From the NCBI RefSeq assembly GCF_015706575.1, contig NW_024037062.1, forward strand, positions 864,811 to 928,810: a stretch of 64,000 bases of DNA. The letters run 5' to 3'. This stretch comes from Patiria miniata. Lineage: Eukaryota; Echinodermata; Asteroidea; Valvatida; Asterinidae. This document shows, one piece after another, positions 39,693-52,300 of the stretch; within the stretch, counting starts at the first letter, position 1, and every line of letters begins with the position of its first letter. The notes under the pieces were generated by a model. The model was not told where the DNA came from, did no database searches, and saw only the letters and a program-made list of their open reading frames with translations. The position numbers and the translations under genes are program-made.

Positions 39693-42600
39693 CTTCGAAA
39701 ATTTGTTCTCGGAACTTATATTTAAAGGTTAGATTGCGCAATATAAAAAAAAATGAAAAAAAAAATACCCTTGCCCTCATTTGAATAATTGAATAATAAA
39801 AAGCAGAAAATCTGAATATTCAGAAGTAAAACAACCATAGGTCCAAAATTCTGATTCTCATCAAATTTAGACATTTATTCAATATACTTTCTACTGTAGG
39901 TTGTATATAAACATACACACTATAATATACGAATGCATAAATTTGACAAATAATATAAGTTAAATTTAAGTTTTTTCTTTACTATTTAACAATTTGTAAT
40001 GTTATAATTGTAAATTTTAATTTACTTCCCTTTACAAGAATCAATTAATGCTTAACATTTTAGTGGGAAGCTTGTTCAAACTTTGCGCAATTTTTTTATT
40101 GGGGGGGGGGGGAATTGGCCATATTTGTTTACTATAAAATGGCAAACTTTTGCTTGAATGTGAAAATGAGGGGTTTTTTTAAGTTATAGTAATCTAGCTT
40201 TTACCAGAGGGCCGCTTTGTCAGGTTTGCCTACAGCATCTTATACATTTTTTCAAAATTCAAATTCTAAAAGTTTTATCCACTTCACAAAGAAAAACACC
40301 AGTTCCAATATAAAGCAACACCTTATGTCACAAATAATATCTAGTACAACTAAAATTAAATAAGTTAACACTACAAAAAGGTTACACATAATGCATACTG
40401 CCCTCTGCAGACCGTCAAACATTTTAGTTATGTCTATCTGGCGAGATAAAAATCAACTTATTTCACGAAAACTTGTTATTTGCCAATTTCTGTTTCTTTA
40501 CATCTCATAAAGCATTCATGTAAACATCTTGTAACAAAGCACTTCTATGAATCATGCAATAGAGGGCGCTCCTCACTTTTTTTTAACCAAAATAATTAAG
40601 TCCCAAACTATGCATATTCATTAACATAGAAACAATAATCTCAATTATTCACTTGTGTTTTAACGCCTATTGTTTCATTTCACTATTACATTGACTGATT
40701 GGAATTTTCCACAAGTTGTGATGCACAAATAGCCTAGTACAGTACTTTGCATTGGTTGCATTTATAAATTTAACTAAATAACAAATACATAAATAATCAG
40801 AAAAACAGTAAGGCTCAGTAACTAATTGGGCAACCAGAAAATCTACAATTTTAACAAGTATATGGGCAATTCCATGGCAACAGACATCAGAGACTTTCTG
40901 CGGGTTTGAAATTAATTGGAACCAATATCTCGCATCCCTTTCAATTTTATATCAATTTCATAAACAGATTCTATCCCCATCAATTTTATTTTAAACAGTT
41001 CACTTCTTTTATGTGATATGAGAAAGTGACACCATATATAGTAATTTCGTAAATGTAATAGAAATAGTTCCGTGTAAAGTTTCGTCTTTTTCGCTCAAAC
41101 TTTCTCCCATTTCAATAATTATATCAACTTTTCCAGACATGTCGGAGTGGAATTGGAACTTTTCGAGGCGTATAATGAATTTATTTTGGAGCATTTTTGT
41201 GACATGAATTTCTCACTGATATGTATTATGTTTTTCCTGGATGCCAAAAGTGTCTTTACATTTTTACTACCTGTATAGGCAGCTAATTAATGTTTCTCCA
41301 GAACCACCAGTGAATTCAGCATAAGTTACGTTTGCACTAGTTGGGCCTAAACGTATCTCGCAATTTACAAACGCACTGATCTTTTCTGTCGTCATCATCG
41401 GGACACTTTATCGTGACTCACATTACATAAAAGCAACGCAGGAAAACAAATAAATGAACAAATTTGAAATTTCTCTTCAATTTTTAAGGTACAACACATA
41501 TAATATTCGATTTATTTTAATATCATAGCCAGTAGTTACAATGTACAGTGTTTACCAAAAAAGGTGGAAAAATTAAGTTTTTAAAATGAGATTGTGACAG
41601 ACATTACTGTGACTGATATTACGCATTAAAACATTTCTGCTCAGGTTCAGGTTTTATTCTATTTAATTTCCAACGGTGACTTTTTGCAAAAATTAAATAA
41701 TTTTACATGAGCAAAACTTTGAGATGCAGTTAACAAAAAATATATAACAAAAAAACCTTTCAGCACCTCAAAAACAATACAAAACAGATGAGGCAAGACA
41801 TTTCTCAAAAATGACCTTAAAATATTAAATGTTGACTTCAATAACAATAACTGTGTGAATAGACTTGCATATTTAACACGTCATAATTTATTTTCACAAC
41901 ATATTTTCTTTGCTAATAACAATTTGAGGTCTCAACATGCAAAACAAATTCCATGCTCAATTGTAACTCCTTTTTCTCAAAGTTTTATTCATGTACACTT
42001 ATGAAATTTCTTGCGTTCTATTCTTTTTTGTCTATTCCTCTATCATTTGTTCCTCTTGTGGTCTTCATAAAATCCCTTTCTTCCAAGTTTTCTTTCTGCT
42101 GTGCCCTTCTCTGTGCTGCTGTAATAAAGTTTCTACTTGGTTGATATCTTTCCTGAAAAATATGAAATATTCAACAAAATTATTTGTTTTATTGTAAACA
42201 TGTTTATCCTTACACAATTCTAATTACTATTTTTTTATCAATACCAAAGTAATCCAGTGAACCAACAACAAAAATGAATAATATCAGCCAATGTTTATAA
42301 TAAGGAATTATGAATATCAAACAATTTGGTGCCAAACAATAATTCAATTCTCACAAGGAAGACTCCCCCCACCCCACCTCATCAGAATGGACAATGATAG
42401 ACTACTTGTGCTCAGAAACAAAACAAATATATTTTTCATTTTGTCAAAGGCTTACATATATATGTCCATATAAAAAAAAGTTGTTTTGGGGAATAACTAT
42501 AAGCTGCTCAGCCAGTGGCTTGGCACTCAGTTGCATTTTGGTTCAAAAAGTTTACTACTTGTATGTGTATGGACTTAAATAACACATGTACTCTTTCCTC

Positions 42601-43127
42601 AACTACGGACTGTGCAATAATGTTACTAAGCAATTGTGACTGCATAACGCGATATGCAGCCGACATTACAATACATCATGGCTGGCCTAAGCATTAAAAA
42701 CAACAATATTAACAGAAATATATTATTTTAATACACTTCCCTGAAATCATGCTTAAGAAAAATTTACCAGACTAATTCACCAGTCAGAAAATGTAGGTAT
42801 TTACAAAAATAAAATAAAAAATTACTTTGTATCGTTTTTTACAAGCAAAATCTGACTAAATTTGACAACTTAAAAAAATAATATCCATTTTCACAAAGAC
42901 GCCCCCAAAATGGTAACATAAATAGAATAGAGAAAAAAAAAATAGCACTGAAAATAGCAAAAGACTAATTCAAAATTCCTTACCATAAGTCATCATGACG
43001 TCAGTGCAGACTTTGATGTGATGGTGTGCGTAACTCACAAAACTGTGCGCGCATGGGAAGAAACTATTTCAGTTTTAAAAACGCCAAGATATTGTGTCAG
43101 TTCAGCAAATTAAACTTGAACGGAAAA

Positions 43128-43133
43128 TTTATT
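43128..43133 (-). terminator. Polyadenylation signal of the unrecognised gene
   Basis: AATAAA on the minus strand, about 65 bases past the TAG stop at 43198-43200. The spacing fits a short 3'UTR. Confidence 0.5.
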
Positions 43134-43197
43134 TTTTGGTCTTGCATCTCCACCAGCATGGAATTGCCCATATAACCTTTTTTACTCATTTAACAGC

Positions 43198-43328
43198 CTA
43201 GTACATTCTAAATAGGCCCAAGGCACCTTGGATGTAGTTTCTCTGATGTTTGATGTCATCACAAAGTGGTGCAGTTTCAGGGCATTCCAGCATCAAGAGC
43301 AACGTCTTCTTGGTAAGAGCAGGAAAAC
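43198..43328 (-). CDS. Unrecognised gene, terminal exon
   Basis: Encodes KTLLLMLECPETAPLCDDIK and HQRNYIQGALGLFRMY, then TAG. Two acceptors are possible: TTTCAG at 43329 needs one base from the previous exon, while TTACCAAG at 43309 is phase 0 and fits the previous exon. Not recognised. Confidence 0.55.
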
Positions 43329-46300
43329 CTGAAATTCAAGAAACAAAAAAAAACAACCCAAATTAAACATAAATAGCATACTTGTATACATGCAGTTTAT
43401 GTTTTTTCCTTATAATTGCTCCACTAAGTTGGGAAAACAACTTTTTGTAGGGAGAAGTTTTTAAGACAGAATTTGGAAATTTTAATTTCCTTTGCATTCA
43501 TATTCACAACAAAGTTTAGCAGGAATCTATAAATTAATAATAATAATCAGCATTTAAGAACGCTCTTTTTAGTAAACTAAATCACAGCGCTTACATTCAG
43601 TATTATTATTACCCCTGATCATTGGGCCAATTAAACATTCCAATTACCATCTCAGCTCCCTGGGGAGTATACAGCTGGATGCTGCCTGTTAGGCGCAAGC
43701 AAGCTTATTCAATCACAATAACCATCTCTGCCCTCACAGGTACCCATTTACTCCTGGGTGGAGAGAAGCAATGAGTGACAAAGTGCCTTGCTCAAGGGCA
43801 CACGCACCATGACCCCGGCTGGACTCGAACCCACAACCTGCAGCTTTACCCACAGACCACGAATCCAGTGCCCTTAACCACGAGGCCACAGGTTCTGATA
43901 ATTAACCCATAATTCGCACAACGATAGTTGCAAAAGCAAGTATTGAAGTATATTGAACAAGCTTTTAGCTCACCGGAAACACGTGTTCCTCTTCTTGTGG
44001 TTCTGATAACAGGCTTTCGACGAGTTTCTAGAGGGAAAAGTTTCTCAGGTCCTGTTTGTCAAAGAAATGTGCAAAGAATACAATATAGATTAGTTATGGT
44101 AGTGAACATAATTTCATACGTGTGCTGAGACGACATGTGTGCACACAGAATGGAAGGTGACAGACAGGGTGACCGTAAGGTCATGGCAAAATTCTGCTAA
44201 ATTCGCTTCAAAAATCTGTCAGATTTATCAAAAATCTGCCAAATTCCCCAGATTTCCTCGAAATACACTAAAAACCCTTAAAATCACATGCAGATTTGTA
44301 GTACTGCCTTAATTAAGGTTCAAATTACATTATTAACAATTCATATAGTCACATAAAAGATGTATATGAAATTATTATTTCACATGGTGCATCAACAGTA
44401 ATTCCCTGGTAGTCTCTAACATGCTGAACATCACCTACCAATTCAAAGATACTTTCCATCATTTGCAGCTATCCAAAAAGTCACTGACGTAATTATTGTT
44501 GAAAAACATACTTGGTTGACAGATTGTAAGGGGACTAAACTCCCTGTGAAATTATTCTTTCTGGCAAGCTGTCATTTTGAAGAAATCAACAAAAGAAGGC
44601 CTTTCCAACGGTGCGTCTAAAGACGCACCGTTGGAAATTTCTGTTAGTAGTTTGCTTTTTTTTATTCGGGGAAGCGCGCGCAAGCTTTGGCACAAGGCAC
44701 GCGTGCGGTTGCTATAATTCGTCGGATCCGTGCGCGACATCGCGTAGCTGCAATCGGCTCAGTGAGAAATGTGTCTGGGATGCTGAATTCAGGCCCAATT
44801 CAAAACATGATTCAGCAACTTTGATTTGAAATCGAGATCAGTATTCTCTGAATAAACAGCTGAAGCTCAGCTGAAACTTCATCAGGTAGTTGCTCAGCAC
44901 CCTTCTTTAGATTTTGAGCACGTTTGTTGCTTCAAACGAACAAAATGCACAAATTACAAATGATGGCCTATACCTTTAAGACAGATGTCAGCTTCATTGA
45001 CTTGGACATCAGCTCCACCCTCTGGCTGACGAACTCCTCAACGGCCACCCGCTCCGGCATCCCTCCCATGACAGATGGCAGAGAGGTTGGAAGACAGTAC
45101 TGTACCAAGAGCATGCTGCAAAAACACTTGATTCAGACGCCCAGCTGAGGCCCAAAGAAAATGCCATGGAAGACCAGGACAACTGGTGAAAGATACTGGC
45201 CATCGCCTGTCGGCAACCTCCCTAGGATGCCACAGACAAACAAAAGCAGACACCAGGGAACATGATAACTGCCAACACAGGATCAGGGAAACTATTTGAA
45301 TGAATACAAAATTTAGGGATGGACAAATAACTGAATCAAAATGATAATGGCACAAAAAGAGAAACTATACCCACATATTTTACACAAAGATGAGTGCGGA
45401 CGAACGCTAGGTCAAACTTTCAATTCTGTTTGCATAAGCCTATTGCACATAAAGATGGCTGTATAGTTTGGGAGAAATTAAATGAAGTTTTTTTTTCGAA
45501 AATATATAACCCATTTATTATCAATAATTATGATTTGATGAGGAGAAACTAATCAAATTTAAAACAGCTGGAAAGTGGACAATCTATGAAATCTACAGAA
45601 CTACAAGCACTAAGAACCACAACGGTGGTATGAGATTAACCCTCTTACTATTGAAAGAGTCACAGACAGTCAAAATTTCCATCCCCTGCTATACTTTTAA
45701 CAAAGGCTAATCACCGGCAGTCAGATCATATGTCAAGCAAGCACTGTGACTAGTCAAACTGGGTCAACAGACAAAGCAGGCAAGTTATGCTCACAGCTGT
45801 TTTATCACTCTCCCGGAGTCAAAGCACAGCTGTATCAAGTTACTTATGCAGTCCAAGGCAGTCAATCCTGCTTTATGTAGGCCGGGAATTCTTACGGGTT
45901 GAAAACAGTCACTTGATTGATTTGACTGAAAGGACAACTTGGCACGGAATGAATGTTTGCATAGGACTGTTAAAGGTGCAATGAGAAAGTTCATTTTGGT
46001 GTGCCAGTGAGATGGGGTACCGTCAATTGTATTTGTTTGTTTAAATAAAAATGGTTGGTTTTTTTTTGGGGGGGGGGGTTAAATTATGGCATCTTGTTTT
46101 TACATACCAGTACAAAATTGAACTGTTTATTTAATAATTATTTATTTCTTATTTTAACTGGGTAGCCCATTCAGTGGAATCTAATGATCTCCCATGGGTC
46201 CCAGTAAAGAGAAGACAATGTGAAGAAATTACAGGTTTAGAGGTGGGACGAAAAGCCCAGAAGAGTATTCTGAAGAAAACCCACGGAATCAGGTAGGGAC

Positions 46301-49300
46301 TGAAAACCCAATCCACTTTGACTTTATGGAATAAAGTTAAAAGAGCTCGTAATAACCGGCATTTATCATTAGCTGAGACCAATTGAAATGATTTAATTAC
46401 CTCATCATTCTGAGACTGCATATATCTGCTGCCCTCATGTGACCAAGGTAAGGCCAGTTGTCGTTGCATGAAGGATGGAGTTGAGTAGATGGGGTTCCTG
46501 TCAGACATCATCAGCTTACCATGACGATCAAGAGGATTGGGGGGAAAATAACACAATAAAATGGAAATTAATTCATGTCATCTTCAACCGTAAAGCAAAA
46601 CCTGTTAAGTCATGAATCTGTGGGAGCTTGATAGGTGGATTTTTTGTTAGTTTTTGTGAAAACTGCCAAAGAAATGCGTCAAGATTTTCATCAACCGAAA
46701 GTTCAAGAAGATCAACAAAATTGATTGCAATTCATGATACATTTGTCAGTGTATGAAAATGAGTCGTATAAATAGTTACCGTACAACCAATTTGTGAAGA
46801 CGCCTTTATATAAAATGCTGCATTCTTTTTCAAATATATTCGCTTCCAAAATCATTTTATTGCCATCAATAGTTTGTCAAGTCAGAACTTGATGACAAAA
46901 TCAATTTGAAACTGCAGTTCCAAGTTATAATTATGTCCTTATCAAAATCTCAATACAAGTTTTTATTTAATATTCAATGATTAGATTGATTGACCTGACC
47001 ATCTTCGTTGTTAAAATAATTATATCCCGTCACCTGAAAGAGAAAGTTATTTCAAACAATCACCGACTAGTGGTGATTGATGAGCCAGCTGTGCTATACT
47101 TCTTGCCTGCTTTTGTCTGTTGACTGACTTTTTCTAGTCACAGAGCATTGCTTGAAATATGATCTGACTATTGGTGACTAGCCTGTGTATAAGGCAAGGC
47201 AGGGGAACAGGGTTGATTTTTTTCGTTTCACTGTCTGTGACTGACTCAGTGTTCTCCAACATGTAGAACAAACCTGGCGCCCCGCCATGCTTTCTGCGGC
47301 GCCCGCCATGTTTAAGAAGTCCCCGCCAAGCTTTAAAATCCTGCCGCCAGGTTTAAATTTTTTGACTCTACAGTGTACATTTACAACTAAAAGAACTTAG
47401 AAACAAGAATGACCACTTCATTTTCGAATAAAATTGAATGACTTCCCGCTGAACCTAGTCTAAGTTTGCAATGCGCGCGGATCATAACTCACTTTACTAT
47501 TCTCTATGATCGATGCAGTTTAGTCTGGTTCTGACGATTCCGTTCTCCTCTATCATCATATTATTCGGGGATCGTCTGGTAACAAGATGTACCATTGTTC
47601 CATGCAAAATAATGCTACACGACCTACGTACTGTACGCATACGTACACACGTGTACTGCTTGGATTGCAGGCCTGGCGACGTGCGTGTTACTGTTAAATA
47701 CGTTTGCGGAATTTGCAGCGGGCATTGGCATCGTTTTTAATAGTCTTTGACTAAAGGATGTTTTAAACCCTAGACTTCGGGGTTAAGGCTAACTTTTGTT
47801 GGATGTTGTATTCCATGAACTTCAGTTGTAGATAGCCTTATAATATAATAAAATGTTTCGTTTGCTTCCCAGTAAATTGCAGGGCTTGAAACGACGGCCA
47901 CGACGGCCAGTGCCGTCGTTGCCTTCTCACTGGCCGAGGTGCCCCACAAAAAATCCCCGTCTTCACGGCCAGTTTTGCCTTGCCCCATATTTACCTTGGC
48001 CGTCGTGCCCTTTTTGCAAAAACATCCATCAGCCTATTAAAACCACTACAATCCTTGATTTCAGTTGTTTTTCTACACATTGACAATGTATTTTGATGTC
48101 ATCCCAGCCCGATCGGGATCGGGGTTGTCTTAAAATCTCGCTGAATCAATCACACGCACGGCCGGCCGTGGCCAAACACCAGCGATTCCCCATGCACTGT
48201 ACGTACTATTAGGTACGATGTACACACACTGACAACTGAATCCCCAGTTCCGGAGTGTGCCGATACTTCAAGTAGCGACAACCCCGCCGCAAAAATATAT
48301 ATCTGTATTAGTACACACACACACCAGCAGGAGTACGTACGGCAGATCTTACGTGCAGCCAACCGACTTTCTTTTTCTCAGTGCTTGCACGCGCGGTACA
48401 CAATATAATATGCATTGATGTTCTTGTACGAGGCAAATAAGCTCGAGAGCAAAACACGCGTGCACATGGTGTTCCGAACATGCCGATTGTCAAAAGTTAT
48501 AAATGGCGATCGTGTATGGGCCCGGTTCCCTAAGAGAACAAAATCCACTTTTAATTTATTTGACTTACCAAACTAGTTGGCGACATTAAGAACATACAGG
48601 TAGGTCATAAATAGAGGGAAATTTGGGGAAAAATGACGATGACAACGACAAAACGCAACATGAAAATAAAGATGACGATCGCACGGTACCGGCACCACCC
48701 ATAAAATCGCGTACAAAAACAGTAATTTGTATCCCTTTTTTTTTCCTTCAAAATTACAAAAAGGTGTCATTTGATCTGAGAGAAGTCTGCTTTAGGTTGA
48801 AAAGGTAATTTTTGAATGCTAAAAAAATCGGGGGAACTGGCCTGGAATCGCCTCAGATTGCACCATAGAGCATCTAGAATCCAAATTTTCCCGGGGCCCT
48901 TAAGCGGGCCCCGGACCCCACGCCGTAAGGGCTTCGCGCTCCGCGCTCGCAGGAGTCCCCGCCGACCCCAGCGCCAACCTTTAATTTTCAAAGTTGGAGA
49001 ACACTGGTGACTGATCCAAAACAAGGAGGGTTAAACTGGAAATCTGTTCAATTTTGAAACTGTTGAATTTTCGGACGCATTTTTTTAACAAACTGAACCC
49101 ACACAATCTATTGTACACAGTCTCATGCAGGGCATTAAAAACCATTTAGAATGCACTTGTAAGTACAACATTTAATTTCAAGTTGTTCACAGACAAATGT
49201 CCAATCGTAATTTCAGTTGTTTTGAAGATGTTTCTCCATTCCTTTTGCTGTCTATAATGGATCAGTTGCAATCAGATGCTCACCTTGGATTGGACGTTCG

Positions 49301-52300
49301 GATTCCCCTGAAGTCGTTGGTTCATCGCTACTTTCCTTCTCTCCAGTAAGCTTCTCATTTCTGGTAGCTTGTACTTTGCAATGTTATCAAAAACAAATGA
49401 CTGATGACCTGTGGAGAAACCACCACCTACACCCCACAAAAACCCCCACCAAAACCCCACACAATAACAAGCACATCCCCACCACCAACCAGTACATCAC
49501 AAACACATATTTCAACCACCCTGGGAATTTTTTTTTTTTTCAAGTCAAAAATTAATCAAAATGTGTTCTTTTAGTAAATAAAAGAGGCAATTTTTTAAAA
49601 GAACAATTTGGGCTGATAAACAAAGTGGGGAATGTTTTTCTCCCAATTTTCTTTTATTTCAGCAAAATCCTGACAAACAAATTGACTTTTAGGCTAATTT
49701 TTCAAAAACGTTTTCCCTAAAACTTTTCCAAGATGGTTCAAGTTAAATCTATATGTACAAGCAAATTTGAAGGCTTTTTTTATGAGAGCATTTTTATTAC
49801 TGTTTTAAATTGCTAAAAACCTCCACGCAAATTAGTTGACATAATTATGTACTGCAGTTGCTACAACTTAAAGAATCAGGATAGATTCAAATTTGCTTGC
49901 ACATGAAAAAGTACAAGTATCTTGGTTTGACTCACTCTGAACAACACATGCGATGACTTCACTTGCAAACTGTCACAATCCTGGGGGGGGAACAAGTGCA
50001 TGTGGCCTTGAACTGCAAAGAAAAATGGTTACCTCACCTCAGTTAACATGCAACCTTGTCCCCCTGTGCTGATGATTCTGAACTATCCCTCAAACGACTC
50101 CACTTGCAAACTGTACACTTTCACAATCCGGGGGTCTTGTGCATGTTCATGCATGCCTACAAAAAAAAAAAAAATCTTGGCATACAAATAAATGTTCATG
50201 TAATTTGAAGTATTGTACTTTCATTGCCTTTGGTCAAATAATAAAATGCTGAAATGTATAAAAGGCCAGATTCATTACTGCCATTTTACATTGACATTCA
50301 TAACTTAATTGAAACAATTAACTAAATAGTGTAATGCCCCATCACATGGTGTCAATTTGCAAAACAAACCCAAACTAAATGATGCATTGCTAACATCAGC
50401 AAACTCCTTTTTTTTATTATCTGACAATTAACAATGTTTTTTTGGGGGGGGGGGATTACCTCCGAGTTTTCTGAGTGATACAGGCATCCACAGGTAGTGA
50501 GGATGGTGAATTCCACTTCTCCCAACATCAGAAAGTTACTAGAATTCTACTTTTCCCAACATCAGAAAGCCACCAGAATTCCACTTGTCCCAACATCAGA
50601 AAGCCACCAGAATTCCACTTGTCCCAACATCAGAAAGTCATCAGAATTCCACTTGTCCCAACATCAGAACGCCACCAGAATTCCACTTGTCCCAACATCA
50701 GAAAGCCACCAGAATTCCACTTGTCCCAACATCAGAAAGTCACCAGAATTCCCAACATCCGAATAAGCAGTGTTTCTCAAAGTTCAAGTTGGTCCTTCCA
50801 AACAAGCATCGTCCTTCCAAACAAGCATACTCTTACATATGTAAGTGTTTAAACAAACTTCCAACATGGCATGCAGTTCCAGTTAGGCACGTTCTTCAGT
50901 TGTGCTTCCAAGACGATTGTCTCAATTTACGTATGAGTTTACAACGAGACCGTACTGCAGAAACGCTGCACTCAATGAAACAGTCATGTTCCTTTGTTCC
51001 AAACTGGTGAAATGTTCAGCAGTGTTGTTGTTCATGTCCAAAGTTTATCCAAGGGCAACTTGGAGGCGATTTTCAGAGTTTCTCCATAATGACTTCACAT
51101 TTTACTGCTTCATACTGAACATTGTCCCAAGTGTGTCAAGGGCTAACTTAATAAATATCATACTTCATTCCTTCAATCATGTGGTTATAGCAAAAATATA
51201 CATGTGAGTTAACTTAGTTTGTAATTGTAGTTTTGAAACAAAGTTCTTTCAGGTTAATGCCTTATACTTACTAATCCTTTTAAACATTTCTTTTTATGAA
51301 TGTAGTTTTAAAATTGCATTTTTAGATTTAACACATCCTTTACTGTTTGCCTATTTATCATTTTCATATAGAATAATTTAACATTAACTTAATTATTCTG
51401 TCCATTTTTAACATTAATAAGATTGGATTTTTATGATTTCCCGTCCTTAGAACATAATAGTTGGAACATTTTAATCGTCCTTTTCTTAGATTATGCTCTG
51501 AAAGAATTTGTTTCAAGCATTTTTACTTTCTTTCTTGTTTGTGCTCATTATTTCAGCCAAATGCAAACGTTGACTCGAATTGTTTGCTTTTCAATAATTT
51601 TTGTAAATGCTAAGAACTGTTTTTACTGGCAATCCAGCTTTGAACCCCCCCCCCCAAAAAAAAAGAAGAAAATGCACAAGTGAACTCAAGTTCCCAGGAA
51701 GCATGGAATATTTCCCCAGTCCTTGCAGCATTTGGACAGGTATGGTTAGTGGTTAATTAGGTGGTTTATGTCGTCAGTGCCAGTGGTTAATATGACTGTC
51801 TGTCAATGGATGCATGCAGATGATTAATTGACCTAACAGAAATGCTGCAAGGGTTCACAGTTTTATACAGAACATGTAGTTGAAACAAAAATGACTTTGG
51901 CATGCTTGAATGCTACCACATTGTAGTCAAAACTGGATTGCCATCTCAATTGAGCTTCGAATCAAAGTTAAATGTTACTTTTATTAGCTCTGACCTTCGG
52001 ATTTGTTACAGTCATGGTTCTGCTGATGTTTTCTAATTTACTTTAATCCTAACTCCCTAGCATGATTTACTAGGAACCATACCCATCCTGGCAAATTCCA
52101 ACACCATATGGGAAACTGCACACACATATTTCTGACTTTGATTCTGGAGGTGTGCCAACCCAATGTAAAATACTGTCAGTTTTAGGGGTACTGTACCCAT
52201 CCTGACAGATTCCAACAAAACATGCCGTTGGGGTTTGATGGGTTGAGTTCTATTACAGTTGACCGATAATGTTTAGGATAGGTTTACTATGCAACTTATT

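Larger units (their letters stand above)
36847..43127. other. AT-rich convergent intergenic region
   Basis: About 6.3 kb between the convergent ends of the APN gene and the unrecognised minus-strand gene. It contains the degenerate repeat at 36963, an imperfect fold-back at 38345-38427 (TAGCCTCC...GGGAGGCTA), AAGTCCAACAAG-rich sequence at 38980-39250, and two tRNA-like sequences. No supported coding exon was seen on either strand. Confidence 0.6.

Noticed and set aside
46149-46556. 135-codon minus-strand frame as a single-exon gene
   Set aside because: Part is a dispersed repeat, and an internal splice acceptor and donor define a smaller exon, 46401-46497.
50475-51010. Plus-strand frames of 125-141 codons rich in SQHQK and PNIRK repeats
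   Set aside because: Generated by the 34-bp minisatellite, whose unit rotates through all frames.
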